From RYN-230 sp963837335 (lineage in GTDB: Bacteria; Actinomycetota; Actinomycetes; Streptosporangiales; Streptosporangiaceae), in assembly GCA_963837335.1 (NCBI GenBank), contig CAWINS010000027.1, forward strand, positions 204,219 to 268,218: DNA of 64,000 nucleotides, in the 5' to 3' direction. The notes beneath the pieces were generated by a model, which was not told the DNA's origin, ran no database searches, and saw only the letters and a list, made by a program, of their open reading frames with translations. Position numbers and translations under genes: made by a program. Each line of letters begins with the position of its first letter. Within the stretch, counting starts at the first letter, position 1. Positions 18,175-26,094 of the stretch are shown piece after piece.

Positions 18175-19671
18175 ATGACCGGCGTCCTGCTCGGACTCCA
18201 GTGGCTGCTGGTGGCGCTGGTCATGCTGGGAGCGCTGCCGCTGCTGGTAGGTAACTACCAGTTCCTGCTGGTCGGGCTGCACTTCCGCCGGCTGCACTAC
18301 GCCAGGTGCGCGCCGTTCTTCCCCCGGGTCGCGATCATCATCCCGGCCTGGAACGAGGCGGCGGTCATCGGCACCTCGGTGGACCGGCTGATGCAGCTCG
18401 ACTACCCGCCTGACGCGCTGCGGGTCGTGGTGGTGGATGACGCCAGCACCGACGCCACCCCGGAGGTGGCCGCGGCCAAGGCGGCCGAGTACCCCGGGCG
18501 GGTCATACCGCTGCGGCGGGACCGGGGCGGTGAGGGCAAGGCGGCCACGCTCAACCACGGGCTGGCCCACATCCTGGCCGACGGCTGGGCCCAGGCCATC
18601 ATGATCGTCGACGCCGATGTCATCTACGAGCCCACGGCGCTGCGCCGGATGACCCGTCACCTGGCCGATCCCGCGGTCGGCTCGGTCACCGCGTACATCA
18701 AGGAAGGCAGCCGCCCGGGCTGCTACCTGACCCGGTTCATCGGCTACGAGTACATCGTCGCCTCGGCCGCCGCCCGCCGCAGCCAGGAGGTGCTGGGCGC
18801 GATCGCCTGCCTGGCCGGCGGCGCGCAGCTGCACTCCCGGGAGAACCTGGTGGACCTGGGCGGCCGGGTGGACACCAGCACGCTGGCCGAGGACACGGTG
18901 ACCACGTTCCAGACCCAGCTCGCCGGGCGCCGCGCCATCTTCGAGCCGCACGCGGTGGTGTGGTCCGAGGAGCCCGGCGCCATCGGGGCGCTCTGGCGGC
19001 AGCGGATGCGGTGGGCCCGCGGCAACATGCAGGTCACCCGGAAGTTCTCGGGCGTCTGGTTCCGGCCGCAGGCGGGCAGCCGGCTGGGCAGTATCAGCTT
19101 CGGCCTGATGTGGTTCTGCCTGCTGCTGCTGCCGGCCCTCATGGTGTGCGCGTCGGCCTCGCTGGTCACCCTGTTCTTCATCGACAGCCCCCTGGCCTGG
19201 ACCGCCTTCCGCCTGCTGTGGCTCCTGAACGTGGTCACCTACGTGTTCATCACCTCCTTCACCCTGCTCATCGACCCTCAGTCGGCCCGGCGGACGTGGA
19301 AGGAAGCGCTGCTGTTCCCGGGCCTCGTCAACGTGGTCATCCTGCTGGCGGCCATCCTGCCCGGCCCGCTGAGCCTGCTGGCCCGGGCCCTGCTGTCCGC
19401 CGTGGGCGTGCCGGTCACCAGTGGCCTGATCCACGGCGTCCAGCTGTTCACCTATATCTGGCTGGCCGCCTGCATGGGCGTGGCCTACCTCGGCAAGGTG
19501 GCCGAGACCCGCCGCCTCGGCTGGCTCACCGGGCCACTGTTCGTGTACGTCGGCGGGTACGGCCCGCTGCTGTGCGCGGTTACCGCCGGTGCCTACGTGA
19601 AGGAACTCCGGCACGCCGAGGCGCGCTGGGAGAAGACGGAGAAAACCGGCCAGGTGGTGGCGCCGGCGTGA
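18175..19671 (+). CDS. Processive GT2 glycosyltransferase, membrane-bound (copy 2)
   Basis: Also 498 residues and aligning without gaps to copy 1 over the catalytic part; by hand count 204 of the first 280 positions are identical (about 73%). All catalytic motifs are kept: VVDDAST, DAD 146-148, LAED 239-240 and QRMRW 276-280. The membrane part is less conserved. AAGGAG stands 10 bases before the ATG, and an 11-codon frame (MTGGRVKEPPR) bridges the two genes with ATGA overlaps at both ends. Two intact paralogues side by side suggest a heteromeric synthase or two related sugar transfers rather than redundancy. Confidence 0.9.
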   Translation: MTGVLLGLQWLLVALVMLGALPLLVGNYQFLLVGLHFRRLHYARCAPFFPRVAIIIPAWNEAAVIGTSVDRLMQLDYPPDALRVVVVDDASTDATPEVAAAKAAEYPGRVIPLRRDRGGEGKAATLNHGLAHILADGWAQAIMIVDADVIYEPTALRRMTRHLADPAVGSVTAYIKEGSRPGCYLTRFIGYEYIVASAAARRSQEVLGAIACLAGGAQLHSRENLVDLGGRVDTSTLAEDTVTTFQTQLAGRRAIFEPHAVVWSEEPGAIGALWRQRMRWARGNMQVTRKFSGVWFRPQAGSRLGSISFGLMWFCLLLLPALMVCASASLVTLFFIDSPLAWTAFRLLWLLNVVTYVFITSFTLLIDPQSARRTWKEALLFPGLVNVVILLAAILPGPLSLLARALLSAVGVPVTSGLIHGVQLFTYIWLAACMGVAYLGKVAETRRLGWLTGPLFVYVGGYGPLLCAVTAGAYVKELRHAEARWEKTEKTGQVVAPA

Positions 19672-19823
19672 TCGTCAGCGAGCCCGATGAGGCGGCCATG
19701 GAAGTCTTCGATGAGGAGGTCCGGTCCGCCGTCCGTTACGAGAAGGGCCTGGCCTACAAGGCGCTTGTCGCGCTGGCCATCGTGGCCGTCGTGATCCTCC
19801 TCCGGCTGTTCTTCCTGGGCTGA
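19668..19823 (+). CDS. 51-residue single-pass membrane protein
   Basis: Starts with GTG overlapping the stop of GT2 copy 2 (GTGA). The N-terminal 28 residues are acidic and cytoplasmic-looking (SEPDEAAMEVFDEEVRSAV); residues 29-50 form one transmembrane helix (ALVALAIVAVVILLRLFFLG). Tight coupling to the glycosyltransferases suggests a small accessory subunit. I know no family for it. Confidence 0.6.
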   Translation: MIVSEPDEAAMEVFDEEVRSAVRYEKGLAYKALVALAIVAVVILLRLFFLG

Positions 19824-19914
19824 CTTCTGGTCTGGCCTGCCGGTCTGCCTGCCCTGACGGCACCCGCACCCGCCGCCGGTGTGTGAACGCCCGCGCGGCG
19901 GGCACTTGGCGGCC

Positions 19915-21405
19915 ATGTCGGCTCACACCCTCGGCCGCCGGCCCCCCCACGGGCACGAGCCCGGACACCGCAGCCTCACCCCGCTGCTCGTGGTGACCGG
20001 CGCCGCGCTGGTCTTCACCATCCTGCTCATCCTGGTCCGCCTGCAGTGGCACCCGCTGGAGTCCGCCGACCACAGCGCCGCCGCCCGGATCAACGCTCTC
20101 ATCGCCGGGCATCCCGCCCTGGTGTCGGTGGTCAAGGCGGTCACCTGGCTGGGCAGCGACGGGGTGCTGTGGACGATCATCGGGGTCTCGGCGGCCTTCC
20201 TGGCCTTCCGGCGCCGCTGGCGGCTGGCCGGCTACCTGCTGGTCACCGGGGCGGGCGCGCTGGTCCTGGACCCGATCCTGAAGTCGCTGGTCGGACGGCT
20301 GCGCCCGGTGGTGGCGCACCCCATCGCGCACGGCGGCGGCAACAGCTTCCCCAGCGGGCACTCCCTCGGCTCGATCGTCTGTTACGGGGCGGTGCTGCTG
20401 GTCTTCCTGCCCGCGGCCCGCGGCCGCTGGCGGACCGCCTTCATCACCGTGATCGTCACGCTCGTCGCGCTGATCGGCATCAGCCGGATCCTGCTCGGCG
20501 TGCACTACCTGTCGGACGTGCTCGGCGGCTGGACCCTCGGTATCACCTGGCTCGGCCTGACCGCGTTCGCGTTCGAACTGACCCGGCGGGCCGAGGGCCA
20601 GCCGGTCACCGACCCCCTGGCCGAGGGACTGGAGCCCGAGGCCCGCGCCGATCTCGACCTAGCCCAGCCGGAGGCCCCCGTGAAAAGATCCGACACCCGT
20701 TCCCGCGCCCGTATCGCCGCCAGCCTCGTAGTCGCCTGGGTGCTCATCCTCGGCGTCATCGTCGGTTTCGGCGAACTGGTCGTGAAGTACAGCCACGACA
20801 AGTGGCTGGGCGACACGGCCATCCCGCGCTGGTTCGCCGCGCACCGCACCCCCGCTCTCAATAGCTGGAGCAACGACGTCAGCGTGGCCTGCGCCACGAC
20901 CGGGATCCTCATCGTGGCCGTGGCCGCGTGCGTGATCTTCCTGGCCGTCATCCGGCACTGGCGGCCGGTCATCTTCATCGTGGTCGTGATGTTCGGGGAA
21001 CTGGCCGCGTTCCTGGCCGCCGCGGCCGTGGTCAAGCGGCCCCGGCCCTACGTGCACCATCTCGACCAGCACCTGCCCACCTCGGCCTACCCATCCGGGC
21101 ACGTGGCCGCCACCACCTGCCTGTACGGCGCGATCGCCATCGTGGTCCTCGGGCACACCAGGGGCTGGTGGCGGTGGCTGTTCGTGGCCCTGGCCGTCGT
21201 GACGCCGGTGGCCATCGCGCTGTCCCGGATGTACCGCGGCGAGCATCACCCGACCGACGTGCTCGGCAGCCTGATTTTCGCGGCGCTCTGGCTGTCCGCG
21301 ACCACGCTGCTGATCAAGCCGAACGCCGAGCTTCCCGAACGCTCGCCGGGAACGGTGGGCGCGAAGCTCCGCTCGCTGTCCGGGCGGGCGGTTTCGCGGG
21401 CCTAG
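19915..21405 (+). CDS. Tandem PAP2 phosphatase: two PAP2 domains in one membrane protein
   Basis: 496 residues from ATG 19915 (a GTG at 19879 would add 12). Domain 1 has the complete phosphatidic acid phosphatase motifs: K123-x6-R130-P131, PSGH (146-149) and SR190-191...H197...D201. A charged linker (about 225-260) precedes domain 2, which has KRPRP, YPSGHVAA and SRMYRGEHHPTD; its motif 1 lacks the Lys at the usual spacing. PAP2 membrane enzymes dephosphorylate lipid phosphates, including undecaprenyl pyrophosphate. Beside two processive glycosyltransferases, recycling a lipid carrier is a reasonable role (inference). It lies 91 bases after the small membrane protein. Confidence 0.88.
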   Translation: MSAHTLGRRPPHGHEPGHRSLTPLLVVTGAALVFTILLILVRLQWHPLESADHSAAARINALIAGHPALVSVVKAVTWLGSDGVLWTIIGVSAAFLAFRRRWRLAGYLLVTGAGALVLDPILKSLVGRLRPVVAHPIAHGGGNSFPSGHSLGSIVCYGAVLLVFLPAARGRWRTAFITVIVTLVALIGISRILLGVHYLSDVLGGWTLGITWLGLTAFAFELTRRAEGQPVTDPLAEGLEPEARADLDLAQPEAPVKRSDTRSRARIAASLVVAWVLILGVIVGFGELVVKYSHDKWLGDTAIPRWFAAHRTPALNSWSNDVSVACATTGILIVAVAACVIFLAVIRHWRPVIFIVVVMFGELAAFLAAAAVVKRPRPYVHHLDQHLPTSAYPSGHVAATTCLYGAIAIVVLGHTRGWWRWLFVALAVVTPVAIALSRMYRGEHHPTDVLGSLIFAALWLSATTLLIKPNAELPERSPGTVGAKLRSLSGRAVSRA

Positions 21406-21448
21406 CACCGGGCAGCGGTATGGCAACGAACTTTTAAGGAGGTGTTCC

Positions 21449-21859
21449 ATGACCGATTCTGAGGACGCCCGGCGCGTCGAGATCAAGGACGGCGACCATA
21501 CGGTGGCCGCGGCCGAGGTCTCGCGGCGCGCGGGCGGGACGGCCAGGGCGTCGCTGCACGCCGCCTCGGGGCATGTGGCCCCGGGCCGCCGGGCCGACCT
21601 GGTGGACGCGGTCGTGGACCTGCCCGAGGTCCAGGCGAGCAGCCGCCTGGAGGCCACCATCCCGCTTGGTGACGGCGAGAGCCTGGACCGGCTGCGGGAG
21701 CGGACCGAGGAGACCACCAGCCGGCCGGCCGGGTCCACCGCGCTGGTGGACGCGAGCCTGCCGGGCGACCAGGACCGCCGCCACGAGGACCAGGCTGGCC
21801 AGCCCGGCCGCCCGGACGCCGGCGTCCCGCCCGCGGACGGGGAAACACCGCAGGCCTGA
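21449..21859 (+). CDS. Hypothetical acidic soluble protein
   Basis: 136 residues starting MTDSEDARRVEIKDGDHTV, with a strong AAGGAGG 6 bases before the ATG, so it is surely translated. The first 100 residues look like a small beta-rich domain (TARASLHAASGHVAPGRRADLV); the tail is Asp/Gly/Pro-rich and probably disordered. Family not recognised. It is 43 bases after the PAP2 gene and 6 bases before the DUF72 gene. Confidence 0.65.
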   Translation: MTDSEDARRVEIKDGDHTVAAAEVSRRAGGTARASLHAASGHVAPGRRADLVDAVVDLPEVQASSRLEATIPLGDGESLDRLRERTEETTSRPAGSTALVDASLPGDQDRRHEDQAGQPGRPDAGVPPADGETPQA

Positions 21860-21865
21860 GCGCGG

Positions 21866-22606
21866 GTGGCCGTCCGGATCGGGACTTCGGGGTGGAGTTA
21901 TGCCCACTGGGAGCCGGAACTGTACCCGCCCGGACTGCCGGCCACGGGCCGGCTGGCCCGCTACACGGCGGCCTTCGGCACGGCCGAGCTGAACAGCAGC
22001 TTCTACCGCTGGCCCCGGCCCGGTACGTTCCGTTATTGGCGAAATAAATTGCCCGCGGGGTTCTGCCTGTCGGTGAAGGCGCCGCGGGGCCTGACCCACG
22101 CGCGGAAACTGTACGGCCCGGAAACCTGGATCCAGCGGATCGGCGCGGGCTGGCATGAGCTGGGCGATAAACGGGCCGTGCTGCTGGCCCAGCTCGGACC
22201 GGCCCAGGCCCGTGACGACGCGAGGCTGGCCTATTTCCTGGGGCTGGTCCCGGAATGGATGCGGGTCGCGGTGGAGTTCCGCCATTCCAGCTGGCATTGC
22301 GAGGAGGTCTTCGCCCTGCTGGAGGCGCACCGGGCCGCGTATTGCGTGATGAGCGGCGCGCACTTGCCGTGCGTTCTGCGGGCGACCACAGATTTCACCT
22401 ATGTGCGGCTGCACGGACCCGACCGCCAGCACCTGTACGCCGGCTCGTATAGCGAGGCCGATCTGTCCTGGTGGGCGGCCCGTATCCGGGAATGGGATTC
22501 CGCCGGGCAGGACGTTTTCGCCTACTTCAACAACGACGGCCAGGCGAATGCCGTGCGCGACGCCCGGGCCTTGCGCCGGCTCCTTGGCCAGCCCGTGACC
22601 GGGTGA
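21866..22606 (+). CDS. DUF72-family protein
   Basis: A 246-residue TIM-barrel-like protein of the DUF72 (YecE-like) family. Hallmarks are the N-terminal RIGTSGWSYAHWEPELYPPG, FGTAELNSSFYRWP, FCLSVKAPRGLTH, LAQLGP, VEFRHSSW and the C-terminal VFAYFNNDGQANAV. The function is unknown, although the family is widespread and co-occurs with Fe-S proteins in some genomes. GTG start. Confidence 0.9.
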   Translation: MAVRIGTSGWSYAHWEPELYPPGLPATGRLARYTAAFGTAELNSSFYRWPRPGTFRYWRNKLPAGFCLSVKAPRGLTHARKLYGPETWIQRIGAGWHELGDKRAVLLAQLGPAQARDDARLAYFLGLVPEWMRVAVEFRHSSWHCEEVFALLEAHRAAYCVMSGAHLPCVLRATTDFTYVRLHGPDRQHLYAGSYSEADLSWWAARIREWDSAGQDVFAYFNNDGQANAVRDARALRRLLGQPVTG

Positions 22607-22661
22607 ATGCTGCTGAGCAGGCCGGCGGGAACATTAACCGGGCCGGTAGCATTTCATAATC

Positions 22662-25160
22662 GTGACCCTCACCGACCTTCTCCCGGCTGACGCTGCCCCC
22701 GATGCGGTCTTCGACGCGTTCGCGGGCTGGGCCAAGGAGCAGGGCCTGGCCCTCTACCCGCACCAGGAAGAGGCCCTGATCGAGGTGGTCTCCGGGGCCA
22801 ACGTGATCCTGTCCACCCCGACCGGCTCAGGCAAGAGCCTGGTCGCCACCGGGGCGCACTTCGCGGCGCTGGCCGACGGCCGCCGGTCCTTCTACACCGC
22901 GCCGATCAAGGCCCTGGTCTCGGAGAAGTTCTTCGCCCTGTGCGCCGCCTTCGGCCCGGCCCAGGTGGGCATGATGACCGGCGACGCCAGCGTCAACGCC
23001 ACCGCGCCGATCATCTGCTGCACGGCCGAGGTGCTGGCCAGCATCGCGCTGCGGGACGGCGCCGCCGCCGACGTCGGCCAGGTCGTCATGGACGAGTTCC
23101 ACTTCTACGCCGACCCCGACCGGGGCTGGGCCTGGCAGGTGCCGATCATCGAGCTGCCGCGGGTGCAGTTCGTGCTGATGTCAGCGACCCTGGGCGACGT
23201 CTCCCGGTTCGAGTCCGACCTGACCCGGCGCACCGGGCGGCCGACCGCCATCGTCCAGTCCGCCGAGCGCCCGGTACCGCTCACCTACTCCTACGTCACC
23301 ACCCCGCTGCACGAGACCCTGGAAGAGCTGCTCAGCACGCACCAGGCCCCCATCTACGTGGTGCACTTCACCCAGGCCGCGGCGCTGGAACAGGCCCAGG
23401 CGCTGATGAGCGTGAACGTCTGCTCCCGCGCGGAGAAGGACGAGATCGCCGCGCTGATCGGCGGCTTCCGGTTCACCGCCGGGTTCGGGAAGACGCTGTC
23501 CCGGCTGGTCCGGCACGGCATCGGGGTGCATCACGCCGGGATGCTGCCCAAGTACCGCCGGCTGGTCGAGACCCTGGCCCAGGCCGGGCTGCTGAAGGTC
23601 ATCTGCGGCACGGACACCCTGGGCGTGGGGATCAACGTGCCGATCCGCACCGTCCTGTTCACCGCGATGTCCAAGTACGACGGGTCGAAGACCCGGCTGC
23701 TGCAGGCGCGCGAGTTCCACCAGATCGCTGGCCGGGCCGGCCGGGCCGGGTTCGACACCACCGGCCGGGTGGTGGTGCAGGCCCCCGAGCACGTCGTGGA
23801 GAACGAGCGCCTGCTGGCCAAGGCCGGCGATGACCCGAAGAAGCGGCGCAAGGTGGTCCGCAAGAAGCCGCCGGAGGGATTCATCGCCTGGGGCCAGCCC
23901 ACCTACGAGCGGCTGGTCGCCGCCGACCCCGAGCCGCTGACGTCCAGCTTCCAGGTCACCCACGCCATGCTGCTGAACGTGATCAGCCGGCCGGGTGACG
24001 CGTTCACCGCCATGCGGCACCTGCTCACCGACAACCATGAGGACCGGGCCGCCCAGCGCCGGCATATCCACCAGGCCATCGCCATCTACCGGGCGCTGCT
24101 GGCCGGGGGAGTGGTGGAGCGGCTGGACGAGCCGGACGCCGAGGGCCGCCAGGTGCGGCTCACCGTGGACCTCCAGTTCGACTTCGCGCTGAACCAGCCG
24201 CTGTCCCCGCTGGCCCTGGCCGCGATCGAACTGCTGGACCGCGAGTCGCCGACCTACCCGCTGGATGTGGTTTCCGTCATCGAGGCCACGCTGGACAACC
24301 CCAGGACGGTGCTGTCCGCCCAGCTGTTCAAGGCGCGCGGTGATGCCGTCGCGCAGATGAAGGCCGATGGCCTCGACTATGACACCCGGATGGATCTGCT
24401 GGAGTCGGTCAGCTACCCCCGGCCCCTGGACGACCTGCTCGAGGCCGCGTACGACATGTACCGCCGGGGCCACCCGTGGGTCGCCGACTACGCGCTGGCC
24501 CCCAAGTCCGTGGTCCGTGACATGTACGAGCGGGCCATGACCTTCGTGGAGTACGTCGGCTTCTACGGCCTGTCCCGCTCGGAGGGACTGGTGCTGCGCT
24601 ACCTGGCCGACGCGTACAAGGCGCTCCGGAACACCGTCCCGGACGAGGCCAAGACCGAGGAGCTCACCGACCTCATCGAGTGGCTGGGTGAGCTGGTCCG
24701 CCAGGTCGACTCCAGCCTGCTGGATGAGTGGGAGCAGCTGCGCGACCCATCCGGCGTCCTGGTCAGCCAGGCCGAGGCGGGCCCGCCGGCCGTCACCCGC
24801 AACGTCCGCGCGTTCCGGGTGCTGGTCCGCAACGCGCTGTTCCGCCGGGTGGAGCTGGCCGCGCTCGGTCACTACGACGAGCTGGGCCAGCTGGACGGCG
24901 AGGACGGCTGGGACGCCGAGGCCTGGGAGGCCGCGGTCGAGCCGTACTTCGATGTGCACGACGAGATCGGCACCGGGCCGGACGCCCGCGGGCCCGCGCT
25001 GCTCATCATCGACGAAGGCGCGCGGGCCTGGACGCTGCGGCAGATCTTCGACGACCCGGCCGGGGACCACGACTGGGGCATCTCCGCGCAGGTGGACCTG
25101 GCCGCCTCCGAAGAGGCCGGCCAGGCCGTCCTCCGGGTCACCGACGTGGGCCAGCTCTAA
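22662..25160 (+). CDS. DEAD/DEAH-box helicase, Ski2-like with DUF3516
   Basis: An 832-residue superfamily 2 helicase. Motif I is STPTGSGKS (51-59), motif II is the unusual MDEFHFYAD (DEFH), motif III MSATLGD, motif V TDTLGVGINVP, and motif VI HQIAGRAGRAGFDTTG. The C-terminal 400 residues correspond to the DUF3516 region of actinobacterial helicases. It probably acts on RNA or structured nucleic acid by similarity to Ski2/Mtr4-type enzymes. TAGCAT at 22647-22652 lies 9 bases before the GTG start, and no Shine-Dalgarno is present, consistent with a leaderless transcript. Confidence 0.9.
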   Translation: MTLTDLLPADAAPDAVFDAFAGWAKEQGLALYPHQEEALIEVVSGANVILSTPTGSGKSLVATGAHFAALADGRRSFYTAPIKALVSEKFFALCAAFGPAQVGMMTGDASVNATAPIICCTAEVLASIALRDGAAADVGQVVMDEFHFYADPDRGWAWQVPIIELPRVQFVLMSATLGDVSRFESDLTRRTGRPTAIVQSAERPVPLTYSYVTTPLHETLEELLSTHQAPIYVVHFTQAAALEQAQALMSVNVCSRAEKDEIAALIGGFRFTAGFGKTLSRLVRHGIGVHHAGMLPKYRRLVETLAQAGLLKVICGTDTLGVGINVPIRTVLFTAMSKYDGSKTRLLQAREFHQIAGRAGRAGFDTTGRVVVQAPEHVVENERLLAKAGDDPKKRRKVVRKKPPEGFIAWGQPTYERLVAADPEPLTSSFQVTHAMLLNVISRPGDAFTAMRHLLTDNHEDRAAQRRHIHQAIAIYRALLAGGVVERLDEPDAEGRQVRLTVDLQFDFALNQPLSPLALAAIELLDRESPTYPLDVVSVIEATLDNPRTVLSAQLFKARGDAVAQMKADGLDYDTRMDLLESVSYPRPLDDLLEAAYDMYRRGHPWVADYALAPKSVVRDMYERAMTFVEYVGFYGLSRSEGLVLRYLADAYKALRNTVPDEAKTEELTDLIEWLGELVRQVDSSLLDEWEQLRDPSGVLVSQAEAGPPAVTRNVRAFRVLVRNALFRRVELAALGHYDELGQLDGEDGWDAEAWEAAVEPYFDVHDEIGTGPDARGPALLIIDEGARAWTLRQIFDDPAGDHDWGISAQVDLAASEEAGQAVLRVTDVGQL

Positions 25161-25163
25161 CGC

Positions 25164-25760
25164 TCACGCCCCGAACACCGAGGCCAGGCCAGCCACCGCG
25201 GCATCGATCAGCCGCCCGAGGTCGCTGTCCGCGCCGGCCAGCCACTGCTCGCAGGCCGCCACGAACAGGCCCTGCACCGCGTAGCCCAGGGTGACCGGCA
25301 GCAGCGAGTCGGGCGGCTGCCCGGTCCGCCCGGCCACGAACTCCGCGATGACCTGCCGCCAGGCGGCGTAGCGCAGCGTGGAGTGGGCCTGTAACGCGGG
25401 CACCCGCAGGATCAGCTCCAGCCGCCGCCGGTGCCAGCCCTCCTGGCCGGGCGGGATCTGGTTGAACGTGATCAGGCCCAGCCGGATGGCCTCAGCCATC
25501 GGGGTCTGCGGCGGGCAGCCCGCCAGGCGCACGCGCATCTGCTCGAGCCGTTCCTCGAAACCGCCCCACGGCACATCGTTCTTCGAGGCGAAGTAGCGGA
25601 AGAACGTGCGCCGCCCGATCCCCGCGGCCCGCGCGATGTCCCCGACGGTGGTCCCTTCGAAGCCCTGCCGGTCGAACAGCTCGAACGCCACCTGCTCAAG
25701 TTCAGCGCGGGTGGTCATCCGCCGGCGGCCGACGGGCGCGGGAGAACCTTCCCGCGGCAT
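25164..25760 (-). CDS. TetR-family regulator, MftR-like (mycofactocin type)
   Basis: 198 residues. The helix-turn-helix TTVGDIARAAGIGRRTFFRYF followed by ASKNDVPWG, and later ELILRVPALQAHSTLRYAAWR, are the signature stretches of the mycofactocin-system regulator MftR. MftR controls mycofactocin maturation genes and responds to acyl-CoA in studied species. No mft genes are visible in this window, so it is either an orphan or a divergent relative. It converges on the helicase gene, with 3 bases between the stops. Confidence 0.85.
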   Translation of the reverse strand: MPREGSPAPVGRRRMTTRAELEQVAFELFDRQGFEGTTVGDIARAAGIGRRTFFRYFASKNDVPWGGFEERLEQMRVRLAGCPPQTPMAEAIRLGLITFNQIPPGQEGWHRRRLELILRVPALQAHSTLRYAAWRQVIAEFVAGRTGQPPDSLLPVTLGYAVQGLFVAACEQWLAGADSDLGRLIDAAVAGLASVFGA

Positions 25761-26094
25761 CTGCCATCACCCCATTTCGTGGCGCAGCGATCAGCCGCCC
25801 CGCTCACGACTTCCCCGTTGCTCTCGTTCCCCATGGCGTGGGCCGCGTCCCCAAGCACACGTTTGCAGCCCGCGTGCTGAGCATCCCACGAGCCAGCGCC
25901 GCGTGCGGCAAATCCGGCCCAGTAGCGGCCCAGACGCGGCCCGGGAGCGGGCCCGGGTGGGGCCCGGCAGCGGGGCCCGGGTGGGGCCCGGGATCGGGCT
26001 CAGTGCGGGCGACACGCGGACGTGGCCGCAATCACCGGGGATGTCGCGCCGGTCCGGCATTATGGCGAGCGTCACGATCCCACACGGCGGTGCG
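25761..26094. other. 334-base intergenic region
   Basis: Holds a 24-bp-period direct repeat (25949-25991) and GC-rich sequence, between the divergent MftR-like gene and sbcD. A frame of sbcD continues upstream here but shows no protein-like features. No clear promoter was identified. Confidence 0.5.
25949..25991. repeat. 19-bp direct repeat, two copies 24 bp apart
   Basis: GGGCCCGGGTGGGGCCCGG occurs at 25949-25967 and again at 25973-25991. Each copy contains GGGCCC palindromes, so it can fold into several hairpins. Confidence 0.75.

Noticed and set aside
16295..18224. Large alternative frames across the GT2 region on both strands
   Set aside because: They are Arg/Gly/Pro-rich shadows of GC-rich coding sequence, without any motif, opposite or shifted to clear GT2 genes.
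23181..25070. 629-residue minus-strand frame opposite the DUF3516 helicase
   Set aside because: Composition (Val/Gly/His/Gln/Arg) is typical of an antisense shadow; the plus-strand helicase has all motifs.
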